This document shows, piece after piece, positions 1 through 5,633 of a stretch of DNA of 6,108 bases (position 1 is the stretch's first letter; each line of letters starts with the position of its first letter). This DNA comes from Eubacteriales Family XIII. Incertae Sedis bacterium. Lineage in GTDB: Bacteria; Bacillota; Clostridia; Peptostreptococcales; Anaerovoracaceae. The notes beneath the pieces were generated by a model, which was given only the letters and a program-made list of their open reading frames with translations, did not search any database and had not been told where the DNA came from. The stretch spans positions 1 to 6,108 of the forward strand of contig JAIRTJ010000067.1 in NCBI GenBank assembly GCA_031254995.1. The letters are read 5' to 3'. The position numbers were made by a program, and so were the translations under genes.

Positions 1-443
1 CTGACGAAAACGGCGACAAAAAGCGCAAACAGCCCCTCGATGACGATGATGAATTGGCGGCTGATCTTGTCTCCGAACACGAGACGGTTGATGCTCGACA
101 GAAACGCGTTGTTGAGGCCGCCGGCCTTCAGGGAACTCTTGTAGACCGACGAGATCACGCCCGCGTTAGAGCGTTCGCCCAACGATGTCGCGTCTTTCAC
201 CTCCTCGATCCCCGCGTTGACGCGGTTCAGAAAGGACGACAGAGCCGTACCTTCCGTCTCCTTAGCGATCTCCGTCAGGATTGCCTCGTCGGCAGCTACG
301 GTTTCGCTGATGCTCAGCATTCCGCCCGCCAAGAACATGTAGATCAAACAGGCGAGAAAACAGGATAAAAAATTGCGGCGATAATTTCGCTTCGCATCCT
401 TTTTTATATCCCTGCGTTTTCTCATTCCATTAATATTCGTCAT
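1..443 (-). CDS. N-terminal part of an unrecognised membrane protein (cut by the window edge)
   Basis: An open frame runs without a stop from ATG at 443 to the left edge, giving the first 147 residues. The N-terminus is strongly basic (residues 8-24, many K and R). A first membrane segment follows at about 25-47, then a polar stretch at about 50-128 with acidic and Ser/Asn-rich parts, probably outside the membrane. A second hydrophobic segment starts at about 131 and runs off the edge. A basic head of the 'RRDIKKDAKRNYRRNF' type followed at once by a helix recalls the start of DUF975-like and other multipass Clostridia membrane proteins, but I cannot assign a family. The ATG at 425 (residue 7) is an alternative start. 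The ATG at 443 is preceded by a weak GGATGA. It has a strong promoter (558-587) and diverges from the lipoprotein gene. Coding is supported by the long open frame ending in a basic-plus-helix N-terminus just downstream of that promoter. Confidence 0.75.
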   Translation of the reverse strand, partial: MTNINGMRKRRDIKKDAKRNYRRNFLSCFLACLIYMFLAGGMLSISETVAADEAILTEIAKETEGTALSSFLNRVNAGIEEVKDATSLGERSNAGVISSVYKSSLKAGGLNNAFLSSINRLVFGDKISRQFIIVIEGLFALFVAVFV

Positions 444-557
444 AAGTCATCCGATCATCCGCACCGCATACGAGCTCGCTTTTCACCCGCGCCAAGGCAA
501 TTTCGCTCGCGGCGCGGATTTGCGACCGACGCCCGGCATGACCGGGACGCCATGTAA

Positions 558-587
558 ATTATAAGCGCGCTTTCCGACGAGTGTCAA
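558..587 (-). promoter_or_regulatory. Sigma-A promoter for the leftward membrane protein gene
   Basis: Read on the minus strand, TTGACA (587-582) and TATAAT (563-558) are both exact consensus, separated by 18 bp. Transcription would start near 551, leaving a leader of about 108 nt before the ATG at 443. The leader contains a small GC hairpin (532-546, 5-bp stem). No known riboswitch is recognised in it. Confidence 0.75.
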
Positions 588-601
588 CTCTTTGCGATTC
601 G

Positions 602-656
602 AAATCGATTGCGGACAGTGAACCGTGGACAGTGAACCTCCGCAAATTTTCGATTT
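602..656. repeat. Imperfect inverted repeat enclosing a 12-bp direct repeat, between divergent promoters
   Basis: The left arm is AAATCGA then TTGCGGA (602-615). The right arm is TCCGCAA (639-645), four extra bases, then TCGATTT (650-656). This gives 14 pairs with one 4-nt bulge. The 23-nt loop holds GGACAGTGAACC twice at a 14-bp period, the first copy (613-624) overlapping the left arm and the second at 627-638. A smaller hairpin, GCAAAT/ATTTGC (642-658), overlaps the right arm. It lies between the two -35 boxes, so it could be an operator. The GTGGACAGTGAAC-like core also resembles dispersed intergenic repeats I associate with Clostridia genomes. Which of the two is correct cannot be settled here. 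Confidence 0.6.
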
Positions 657-674
657 GCATGCGACCAAATCGCG

Positions 675-703
675 TTGCTTCCCGGAAAGCCGCATGATAC
701 AAT
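675..703 (+). promoter_or_regulatory. Promoter for the lipoprotein gene (possibly also lipA)
   Basis: TTGCTT (675-680) and TACAAT (698-703) are separated by 17 bp, with an extended -10 TG at 695-696. The predicted start is near 710, giving a leader of about 69 nt. No terminator is visible between the lipoprotein gene and lipA, so this promoter may serve both. Confidence 0.6.
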
Positions 704-778
704 ATCTTTGAAGTCATAAAGGTTCGGCAGATAAGCAAATCGCGAAAGCGTTGCATTCATTTCAAAAGGGGAACCGCC

Positions 779-1348
779 ATGAATAAAAAACATTCGGTAA
801 TTCTCGTCCTGATCGCGTGTATGCTCCTCACGACTTTTACGTCGTGCATACTCGGATCGACATCAAACAAATCGGAGGAGGACGAATCGTTCCGCGCGGT
901 TCATTCCACCATATCCGACCTTGCGATTTCATTCCCGTCGTCGTGGGATGAAAATCTCGAAATGAATGAAGAGGCGACGATCGGAATGCTCAGCAGCAAC
1001 AATCGTCAATCCTTCGTAGTCATCGAGGAACCGATCTCCGATTTTGCAGACGACATGAGCATACAGGATTACGGCGACATCATATTGGAAAACATGAAGG
1101 ATATGCTTTCGGACGCGGAGACCGGAGCGGAAGGATGGGTCGAGACCTCGATAGGCGACGGCATACCCGCCATGCAGATTTTCATCAAGGGAACGATGGA
1201 AAAAATCAAGTTTTCCTATCTCGTCACGGTTTTCAAAGAATCGGACGAGTTTTGTCAAGCGGTCGCGTGCACATCGCAATCGGACTACGACGACTCGGAG
1301 GCTCTGTTCAAGAAAATATTGTCCACCGCAGAGTTCTCCGCATCATAA
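779..1348 (+). CDS. Small secreted lipoprotein, probably PsbP/DUF1795-like fold
   Basis: This gene encodes 189 residues. The N-terminus is a lipoprotein signal: basic MNKKH, a hydrophobic core at about 7-20, then FTSC with the acylated cysteine most likely C23. LIAC ending at C14 is a second possible lipobox, but its hydrophobic stretch is short. A short Ser/Glu-rich linker (about 28-38) leads to one domain of about 150 residues. The pattern 'ISDLAISFPSSWDE', an amphipathic helix near 93-110, alternating strands, and a closing helix before 'ILSTAEF' resemble PsbP/Mog1-like lipoproteins (DUF1795 type). That fold call is by pattern only, and no enzymatic residues are evident. The protein should sit on the outer face of the membrane. 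The start is supported by AAAAGGGG (764-771) at good spacing. It lies 75 bp upstream of lipA on the same strand; no functional link to lipoylation is apparent. Confidence 0.88.
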   Translation: MNKKHSVILVLIACMLLTTFTSCILGSTSNKSEEDESFRAVHSTISDLAISFPSSWDENLEMNEEATIGMLSSNNRQSFVVIEEPISDFADDMSIQDYGDIILENMKDMLSDAETGAEGWVETSIGDGIPAMQIFIKGTMEKIKFSYLVTVFKESDEFCQAVACTSQSDYDDSEALFKKILSTAEFSAS

Positions 1349-1371
1349 AGCAAAGTTCTCCGCATCATAAA
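1328..1371 (+). repeat. 22-bp tandem duplication across the lipoprotein stop codon
   Basis: Units 1328-1349 and 1350-1371 are adjacent and identical except for one base (G at 1331, A at 1353). The first unit contains the last codons and the TAA stop (1346-1348) of the lipoprotein gene. The second is a non-coding copy in the spacer before lipA. This looks like a recent replication-slippage duplication. It lengthens the spacer from about 53 to 75 bp without changing the protein. Confidence 0.9.
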
Positions 1372-1423
1372 TCGGCTTTTAACGAAACGGTCTCATGCCC
1401 GTCGCGAAGGAGAAAGAATACAT

Positions 1424-2284
1424 ATGTTCGCTGTCGCAAAACGAAAACCCGATTGGTTGCGTCGACGCTTTGTCGCGGATCCGAATTTGGCTTTGACCGA
1501 AAACATTCTCGGCGATCTGCGACTCAATACGGTATGCGCGGAAGCCCTTTGTCCCAATTACACGGAATGCTTTTCTAAAAAAACCGCGACATTTATGATC
1601 CTCGGGGTCTATTGCACGCGAAATTGCGGATTTTGCAACGTGACGCACGGCAATCCCGAAACGGCGGATCCGGGCGAACCGGCGCGAATCGGCGAGGCCG
1701 TCGCGCGACTGGGTCTGAAACACGTCGTCGTCACCTCGGTCACGCGCGACGACCTGCCTGACGGCGGCGCGCGTTCGTTTGCCGATACGGTCTCCGAGAT
1801 ACGAAGACGAAGCCCCGGCGTCGCCGTCGAGATATTGATTCCCGATTTCGGCGGAAACGAAGAGGCTCTCGACATCGTCGCTTCCTCGCGCCCGGATGTG
1901 ATCGCGCATAACATGGAGACGGTCAAAAGCCTCTACGCGACGGTGCGTCCCCTGGCGGAATACGAGCGTTCGCTCCGCGTCATTGAGGAAGTCAAGGATC
2001 GCGCCCCGACCGCTCGAAGCAAGAGCGGCATCATGGTGGGACTCGGAGAGACGAAGGCCGAAGTCATGTCGCTGATGGACGATCTGCGGGGCGCGGGTTG
2101 CGAATTTCTCACGATCGGACAGTATTTGGCTCCGTCCGCGGAACATCTCGCGGTCGTCGAGTACATACGACCCGAAACGTTTGAGGAATATGCGGAGATC
2201 GCGCGCGACAAAGGATTCGCATTTACAGCCTCCGCGCCTTTCGTGCGCAGTTCTTACCGAGCGGAGGAAGCGATGCGCGCCTGA
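1424..2284 (+). CDS. lipA: Lipoyl synthase (radical SAM)
   Basis: This 286-residue protein has the usual LipA length. LipA inserts two sulfur atoms at C6 and C8 of an octanoyl chain attached to a lipoyl domain (GcvH or a 2-oxoacid dehydrogenase E2), making lipoate in place in the cytosol. All diagnostic motifs are visible. The auxiliary [4Fe-4S] cluster cysteines C38, C43 and C49 fit CX4CX5C. The radical-SAM cluster cysteines C64, C68 and C71 fit CX3CX2C (CTRNCGFC). The C-terminal RSSY motif at 275-278 supplies the serine ligand to the auxiliary cluster. 'VTSVTRDDLPDGGA' and 'HNMETV' are further LipA signatures. The ATG is supported by AAGGAG (1407-1412), 11 nt upstream. The gene follows a lipoprotein gene and converges on the MATE gene. 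No lipB, lplA, gcvH or dehydrogenase gene lies in the window, so the octanoyl donor route is unknown. The family assignment is very secure. Confidence 0.98.
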   Translation: MFAVAKRKPDWLRRRFVADPNLALTENILGDLRLNTVCAEALCPNYTECFSKKTATFMILGVYCTRNCGFCNVTHGNPETADPGEPARIGEAVARLGLKHVVVTSVTRDDLPDGGARSFADTVSEIRRRSPGVAVEILIPDFGGNEEALDIVASSRPDVIAHNMETVKSLYATVRPLAEYERSLRVIEEVKDRAPTARSKSGIMVGLGETKAEVMSLMDDLRGAGCEFLTIGQYLAPSAEHLAVVEYIRPETFEEYAEIARDKGFAFTASAPFVRSSYRAEEAMRA

Positions 2285-2292
2285 ACGCGCGC
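2275..2292. other. GC hairpin in the lipA / MATE convergent junction
   Basis: GCGCGC (2275-2280) and GCGCGC (2287-2292) can pair as six G-C pairs around CTGAAC, overlapping the lipA stop codon. The two convergent stop codons are only 11 bp apart, so any termination signal must overlap the genes. No T tract follows on either strand, so it is not a classical intrinsic terminator. Confidence 0.35.
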
Positions 2293-2295
2293 CGC

Positions 2296-3678
2296 TCAGT
2301 CCCGCGTCTCGTCATTCACGAGGTTTTTAACCCATTTTTTTGATTTGTAGCGTCGGCGCAGTACGAAGAATTTTGTCAGTTCCTCGGCCTGTACGCACAG
2401 CACCACGAGATAGATGGGGAGCTTCGCGCAGAGCGCGAAGAAGAAGGCGACGGGGACGCCGATGAGCCAGACGCAGGCGATCTCCGCGAACATCGCGAAC
2501 CGCGTATCGCCGCCCGCGCGCAATACCCCCGTGATAATCGCCGCGTTGTGTATCTTTATGAACAAAAAAACGCCGTAGACCAACAAAATCAACACGGTAT
2601 AGCGACTGCCCTGCGGCGTAAACTCAAAGAGTTTGACGATAAATCGGGATAAGACCAAGAGCAACGCGCCCGCGACTGCGCCTATGATCACTGCTACTTT
2701 CATGATGCGGCCGGCCAATCGGTAGCCCTCGTCCAATTCGCCTTTGCCCAATTTCTCGCCCACGAGAATGAGCATGGCGTCGCCCATGCTGAAACAGGCC
2801 AGCGAGAATATGTTTTGGATGGTATTGCCCGCCTGCACCGCCGCAAATTCCGTAACTCCCATCCTGCCGAAAGCTGCGTTGTAAAAGGACACGCCGATCC
2901 CCCACATGGCTTCGTTCACCGTAGTGGGAACCGCGTTTGCGAGCACCTTGCGAAACAGCTTCTTGTCCCATGAGAAGAAATCCCTGAGAGATCCCGCGAT
3001 AATATTCTTGCGCGCAAATATCGTGACGAGGTACAGGACGAGTTCCAATATACGGGAAACAGCCGTCGCGAGGCACGCTCCCATGATTCCGAGTCGCGGC
3101 GCGCCGAACATGCCGAAGATGAAGACGACGCACAGAATCGTATTCGTGCCGAACACGACGACGCTGATTTTCAAGGGAACGCTCGTCTGCTGCGTGGCTT
3201 TCAACGCCGCCGTAAGCGGGACGACGACGCTCCACGTGAGGAAGATCACCGCGCTGTATCGGACGAAGTGCATGCCCATATCGAGAACCTCGGGAATATT
3301 CGTGAAAATCCCCAATACAAATCTCGGAAAAAATATCGAAACAAAGAAAAACAGTAAACCTACGGAAAATGAGACAGAGACGGATATACCTGTCACGCGA
3401 CGTATGCTCTTGAGGTCGCGTTTCCCCCAGAACTGCGCCATATAGGTCGTAGTACCGCCATTGAATCCGAAGAGTACCATCCAGAATATGAGATGTATCT
3501 GCGTGGAAAGACCGACCGAAGCCAACTCCGTTTCGCCCAAATTGCCGACCATCAGATTGTCCACCAGACTCAATGACGATGCAATCAGACTCTGCAACGA
3601 AATAGGCAGGGCAACCCGCAACAGCTTCTTGCCGAATGTTTCATTTTTTGTTTCGCGCAAATGGTTTTTTCGCGGCAT
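2296..3678 (-). CDS. MATE-family multidrug/metabolite efflux transporter
   Basis: This 460-residue protein has the length and twelve hydrophobic segments expected of a MATE cation- or proton-coupled antiporter in the cytoplasmic membrane. The N-lobe covers about 15-220 and the C-lobe about 240-440. Recognisable features are 'ALPISLQSLIASSLSLVDNLMVG' in TM1 with acidic D40, 'GFNGGTTTYMAQFWG' in TM2, 'ALKATQQTSVP' near 158-168, a TM7 acidic residue E256 in 'PTTVNEAMWG', and 'GVLRAGGDTRF' near 384-394 with D391. Acidic residues in TM1 and TM7 are typical cation-coupling positions in the family. The substrate cannot be told from sequence. The C-terminus is short and basic. The start at 3678 is preceded by AGGATAGG. 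It lies about 30 bp past the tRNA operon terminator on the same strand with no promoter seen, so read-through from that operon is likely. It converges on lipA. Confidence 0.95.
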   Translation of the reverse strand: MPRKNHLRETKNETFGKKLLRVALPISLQSLIASSLSLVDNLMVGNLGETELASVGLSTQIHLIFWMVLFGFNGGTTTYMAQFWGKRDLKSIRRVTGISVSVSFSVGLLFFFVSIFFPRFVLGIFTNIPEVLDMGMHFVRYSAVIFLTWSVVVPLTAALKATQQTSVPLKISVVVFGTNTILCVVFIFGMFGAPRLGIMGACLATAVSRILELVLYLVTIFARKNIIAGSLRDFFSWDKKLFRKVLANAVPTTVNEAMWGIGVSFYNAAFGRMGVTEFAAVQAGNTIQNIFSLACFSMGDAMLILVGEKLGKGELDEGYRLAGRIMKVAVIIGAVAGALLLVLSRFIVKLFEFTPQGSRYTVLILLVYGVFLFIKIHNAAIITGVLRAGGDTRFAMFAEIACVWLIGVPVAFFFALCAKLPIYLVVLCVQAEELTKFFVLRRRYKSKKWVKNLVNDETRD

Positions 3679-3707
3679 ATTCCTATCCTGATATACTTGT
3701 TCTCATT

Positions 3708-3748
3708 AAAAGCGGAGAGAAAAGCCGCCCTATGGCGACTTTTCTCTC
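3708..3748 (-). terminator. Intrinsic terminator of the tRNA operon
   Basis: On the minus strand, immediately after the CCA of the last tRNA, a 15-bp stem (3748-3734 with 3729-3715, one G-T pair) closes a 4-nt loop. It is followed after three bases by TTTT (3711-3708). The U tract is short, so termination may be partial, which would let transcription reach the MATE gene. Confidence 0.8.
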
Positions 3749-3825
3749 TGGTGGGCCTTCAGGGACTTGAACCCGGGACCTGCCGGTTATGAGCCGGACG
3801 CTCTGACCAACTGAGCTAAAGGCCC
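3749..3825 (-). tRNA. tRNA-Met(CAT), possibly tRNA-Ile2(CAT)
   Basis: This is a 77-nt cloverleaf with encoded CCA, a paired 7-bp acceptor (GGGCCTT/AAGGCCC), a standard TTCAAGT T-loop, and anticodon CAT in loop CTCATAA. G1-C72 is paired and the anticodon stem lacks three G-C pairs, so it is not the initiator. C4-G69 and C5-G68 match the pairs TilS uses to recognise tRNA-Ile2, so the CAT may be read as lysidine-modified Ile (AUA). It is the last tRNA of the operon. Confidence 0.93.
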
Positions 3826-3901
3826 TTGTCTTGCGATTCGGGCGGCGCGTCCGAAATTCGAAAACGCTTCCGCGTTCTCAAATCCCGCGAGGACATCCGA
3901 A

Positions 3902-3978
<77 letters not shown>

Positions 3979-4041
3979 TCGGGAGACCGCCGAAAGGAGC
4001 GCCTCGACGCGACCAAATATCATTCTCGCCGAAGCAAGCGA

Positions 4042-4088
4042 TCATTGGAGACCCGAATCTCCGATGACTGAGGGACGATCATCGTCCC
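4042..4088. other. Two adjacent hairpins in the Trp-Pro tRNA spacer
   Basis: The first is TCATTGGAGA/TCTCCGATGA (4042-4051 with 4058-4067), a 10-bp stem with one G-T pair and a 6-nt loop. The second is GGGACGAT/ATCGTCCC (4072-4079 with 4081-4088), arms around a single base. Neither has a T tract. They sit 3' of tRNA-Trp in transcription order and may mark pre-tRNA processing or simply be spacer structure. Confidence 0.45.
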
Positions 4089-4090
4089 GA

Positions 4091-4166
4091 TGGCAGGGGT
4101 AGAAGGATTTGAACCCTCGACGCATGGTTTTGGAGACCATCGCTCTGCCAACTGAGCTATACCCCT
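4091..4166 (-). tRNA. tRNA-Trp(CCA)
   Basis: This is a 76-nt cloverleaf with encoded CCA and discriminator G73. The acceptor is AGGGGTA/TACCCCT, and the anticodon stem ATGGT/ACCAT closes loop CTCCAAA with anticodon CCA. It is the sixth gene of the operon. Confidence 0.96.
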
Positions 4167-4233
4167 ATAACGGCAAGCGCGGCGCGCCTGCCCCGCGATC
4201 GAGTCTCGTCATCCGAAACGCGATCGCCGTCTT

Positions 4234-4326
4234 TGGCGGAGAAGATGGGATTCGAACCCATGCGCCGGTACACCCGACCTAACGGTTTAGCAAACCGTCC
4301 TCTTCAACCTGCTTGAGTACTTCTCC
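4234..4326 (-). tRNA. tRNA-Ser(GCT)
   Basis: This is a 93-nt class II tRNA with a long variable arm and encoded CCA. The acceptor is GGAGAAG/CTTCTCC with discriminator G73. The anticodon stem ACGGT/ACCGT closes loop TTGCTAA with anticodon GCT, reading AGC and AGU. It lies next to a second serine tRNA with a near-identical 3' end. Confidence 0.96.
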
Positions 4327-4433
4327 TTATTCTCATCGTACGTCCGAACCCTTTCGGGCAAGCGACGCAGTGTCCCTGTTCCGATCGCGAATCGACTGAG
4401 ATTTCGCGCCGGCCGCTTCGCCCGTTTAAAACT

Positions 4434-4522
4434 TGGCGGAGAGGATGGGATTCGAACCCATGCGGGGTTTCCCCCAAACGGTTTTCAAGACCGCCGCGTT
4501 ATGGCCGCTTCGCTACCTCTCC
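4434..4522 (-). tRNA. tRNA-Ser(TGA)
   Basis: This is an 89-nt class II tRNA with a long variable arm (GGGG/CCCC) and encoded CCA. The acceptor is GGAGAGG/CCTCTCC, and the anticodon loop CTTGAAA has anticodon TGA, reading UCN codons. It is the fourth gene of the operon. Confidence 0.96.
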
Positions 4523-4591
4523 GTACCCGGTTCGGCAATCCCCGCGTTTCCCATTGCCCCGACGCGCTTTGTCGCGCCGGAGCAATGATGT

Positions 4592-4667
4592 TGGTGACCC
4601 ATCGGAGTCTCGAACTCCGGACACCTTGATTAAAAGTCAAGTGCTCTGCCAACTGAGCTAATGGGTC
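4592..4667 (-). tRNA. tRNA-Lys(TTT)
   Basis: This is a 76-nt cloverleaf with encoded CCA. The acceptor is GACCCAT/ATGGGTC, and the anticodon stem CTTGA/TCAAG closes loop CTTTTAA with anticodon TTT. Only 3 nt separate its 5' end from the 3' end of tRNA-Gln, so the two must be released by precise RNase P and 3' processing. Confidence 0.97.
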
Positions 4668-4670
4668 AAA

Positions 4671-4745
4671 TGGCTGGGGTAGCAGGATTTGAACCTACGC
4701 ATGACGGAGTCAAAGTCCGTTGCCTTACCGCTTGGCTATACCCCA
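4671..4745 (-). tRNA. tRNA-Gln(TTG)
   Basis: This is a 75-nt cloverleaf with encoded CCA and discriminator G73. The acceptor is TGGGGTA/TACCCCA, opening with the U1-A72 pair usual for glutamine tRNAs. The anticodon stem ACGGA/TCCGT closes loop CTTTGAC with anticodon TTG. It is the second intact tRNA of the operon. Confidence 0.97.
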
Positions 4746-4765
4746 TCACTGAGGAATTTACATCA

Positions 4766-4847
4766 TTCGAATCCCGGCGCAATGCGTCTCTTTGGCCTGC
4801 CCCGTTGCGCGCGAGACTGTGTCCTATTTGGCGAGCCCACAGGGATT
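4766..4847. repeat. 82-bp direct repeat, copy 1 (distal to tRNA-Arg)
   Basis: It is identical over all 82 bp to 4951-5032, at an offset of 185 bp. Identity stops sharply at both ends (A4765 versus G4950; T4848 versus C5033). It comprises 19 bp of the tRNA-Arg 3' end plus the 63 bp that follow that tRNA. The 103 bp between the copies (4848-4950) are unique and non-coding. They hold two mutually exclusive small hairpins: 4899-4905 pairing with 4916-4922, or 4908-4915 pairing with 4919-4926. Confidence 0.97.
4829..4847 (-). pseudogene. 3' fragment of tRNA-Arg(TCT)
   Basis: Nineteen nucleotides match exactly the end of the intact tRNA-Arg: the 3' half of the T-arm, the 3' acceptor strand, discriminator G and CCA. 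The rest of the cloverleaf is absent. The bases upstream can at most form a 6-bp CGAGCC/GGCTCG stem with it (4892-4887 with 4837-4832). It is a by-product of the 82-bp repeat and should not yield a tRNA. Confidence 0.85.
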
Positions 4848-4950
4848 TACGCCTATCGGCGCCGTTCTTCGCCTCCCCTTCCGGTCGGCTCGAACCGTGC
4901 CCTGCTCGAAAGCCCGCAGGGCTTTCTCTCGACGGACACGCCCTTTCGGG

Positions 4951-5032
4951 TTCGAATCCCGGCGCAATGCGTCTCTTTGGCCTGCCCCGTTGCGCGCGAG
5001 ACTGTGTCCTATTTGGCGAGCCCACAGGGATT
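4951..5032. repeat. 82-bp direct repeat, copy 2 (overlaps the intact tRNA-Arg)
   Basis: This is an exact match of 4766-4847. Positions 5014-5032 are the 3' end of the intact tRNA-Arg and 4951-5013 its downstream spacer. The 13-bp T-arm-like GGGTTCGAATCCC at 4948-4960 recurs inverted at 5027-5039 within the tRNA, so a copy of the T-arm motif marks each end of this block. Confidence 0.97.
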
Positions 5033-5090
5033 CGAACCCCGGACACACGGCTTAGAAGGCCGTTGCTCTATCCAGCTGAGCTATGAGCCC
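5014..5090 (-). tRNA. tRNA-Arg(TCT)
   Basis: This is a 77-nt cloverleaf with encoded CCA and discriminator G73. The acceptor is GGGCTCA/TGGGCTC-type, the T-loop is TTCGAAT, and the anticodon stem ACGGC/GCCGT closes loop CTTCTAA with anticodon TCT, reading AGA and AGG. It is the first tRNA after the operon promoter, and its 3' end lies within the 82-bp direct repeat. Confidence 0.97.
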
Positions 5091-5103
5091 GCAATAAACA
5101 CGC

Positions 5104-5122
5104 GGCGACAATTCCCGTCGCC
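5104..5122 (-). other. Hairpin in the tRNA operon leader
   Basis: GGCGAC and GTCGCC (5104-5109 with 5117-5122) form a 6-bp stem with a 7-nt loop between the predicted transcription start and tRNA-Arg. It may help RNase P leader processing. It has no T tract and is not a terminator. Confidence 0.4.
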
Positions 5123-5143
5123 CGCTTTTCTCCGCACCTTGGT

Positions 5144-5172
5144 ATTATGCCACACGCGTCCGAAAAATGCAA
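5144..5172 (-). promoter_or_regulatory. Promoter of the tRNA operon
   Basis: On the minus strand, TTGCAT (5172-5167) and CATAAT (5149-5144) are separated by 17 bp. The start should be near 5137, about 46 nt before tRNA-Arg. No strong terminator is visible after the small upstream gene (stop at 5242), so some read-through into the tRNAs is also possible. Confidence 0.7.
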
Positions 5173-5241
5173 GCCCGACGGAGACCGAAAATCGCGGAAT
5201 GCGAAAACGCCGCAAAAACCCTCGCACACCGACCTTCGCGC

Positions 5242-5457
5242 TCAGTCCTCTTTCGCCTCCGACGTCGATTGTTCCGCGACTGCGGACGTTGGAGTTTCAA
5301 CCTTTTCCTCGCCGTCCCGCACCGTTTCCTCCTTCAGACCCGGTTGTGCGCCGCTTCCGAAATTCATCGTCTTCATCTGCTTGGATTTCATCACCGCACC
5401 TACAAGCGAGAGGATTATCAGCCCGACAATGATGCCCAATATAATCCAAATATCCAT
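5242..5457 (-). CDS. Small single-pass membrane protein of unknown function (71 aa)
   Basis: The product has an N-terminal membrane helix at about 4-23 (WIILGIIVGLIILSLVGAVM), with G8 and G12 forming a GxxxG helix-packing motif. A basic patch follows (K24, K26, K29), then a Gly-rich joint (33-40) and an acidic, Ser/Thr/Glu-rich, probably disordered tail (42-71). By the positive-inside rule the tail is cytoplasmic. I recognise no family. Coding is supported by its own good promoter (5516-5545), an AGGAAGAG ribosome site upstream of the ATG, and a coherent helix-plus-tail layout. It is transcribed toward the tRNA operon, whose promoter lies 70 bp past the stop codon. A role as a membrane anchor or partner is only a guess. 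Confidence 0.75.
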   Translation of the reverse strand: MDIWIILGIIVGLIILSLVGAVMKSKQMKTMNFGSGAQPGLKEETVRDGEEKVETPTSAVAEQSTSEAKED

Positions 5458-5515
5458 AGAGCGTCACTCTTCCTTTCTTTTCAAATACCGAAGCATCCCA
5501 TATGAAGCTAATCCC

Positions 5516-5545
5516 ATTATAAAGCAATCGGCTCGCAAACTTCAA
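5516..5545 (-). promoter_or_regulatory. Promoter of the small membrane protein gene
   Basis: On the minus strand, TTGAAG (5545-5540) and an exact TATAAT (5521-5516) are separated by 18 bp. Transcription would start near 5509, giving a leader of about 50 nt before the ATG at 5457. Confidence 0.7.
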
Positions 5546-5633
5546 ACGTTTTATGCTTTTCCCTGAAAGTTCCCTGTTCTCGGCGGGCATTTTGAGGCCT
5601 CGAGGGGTGACGGCGAGGTCCTGAAAATCGACA

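Noticed and set aside
54..368. 104-codon plus-strand frame at the left edge
   Set aside because: It is antisense to the partial membrane protein gene, which has a strong promoter and a credible basic-plus-helix N-terminus.
1379..2146. 255-codon minus-strand frame opposite lipA
   Set aside because: It is a shadow of lipA codon bias in GC-rich sequence, with an Arg/His-rich product, while lipA itself is unmistakable.
2624..3445. Overlapping alternative frames within the MATE gene on both strands
   Set aside because: They lie inside a complete MATE gene with correct membrane topology and show no motif of their own.
4908..4926. GAAAGCCC/GGGCTTTC hairpin as an internal terminator in the tRNA operon
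   Set aside because: It has no T tract on the transcribed strand, and seven more tRNAs lie downstream that need transcription.
4948..4960. T-arm-like GGGTTCGAATCCC on the plus strand, possibly a plus-strand tRNA
   Set aside because: No matching acceptor strand, anticodon arm or CCA can be found around it.
4766..5032. CRISPR-like repeat pair
   Set aside because: There are only two 82-bp copies with one 103-bp gap, and one copy is part of a tRNA. No cas gene or further units are present.
4661..5432. Long plus-strand open frames running across the tRNA region
   Set aside because: They run antisense to intact tRNAs and through the direct repeat. Their products are Arg/Pro/Ser-rich with tRNA-derived motifs and no protein-like structure.
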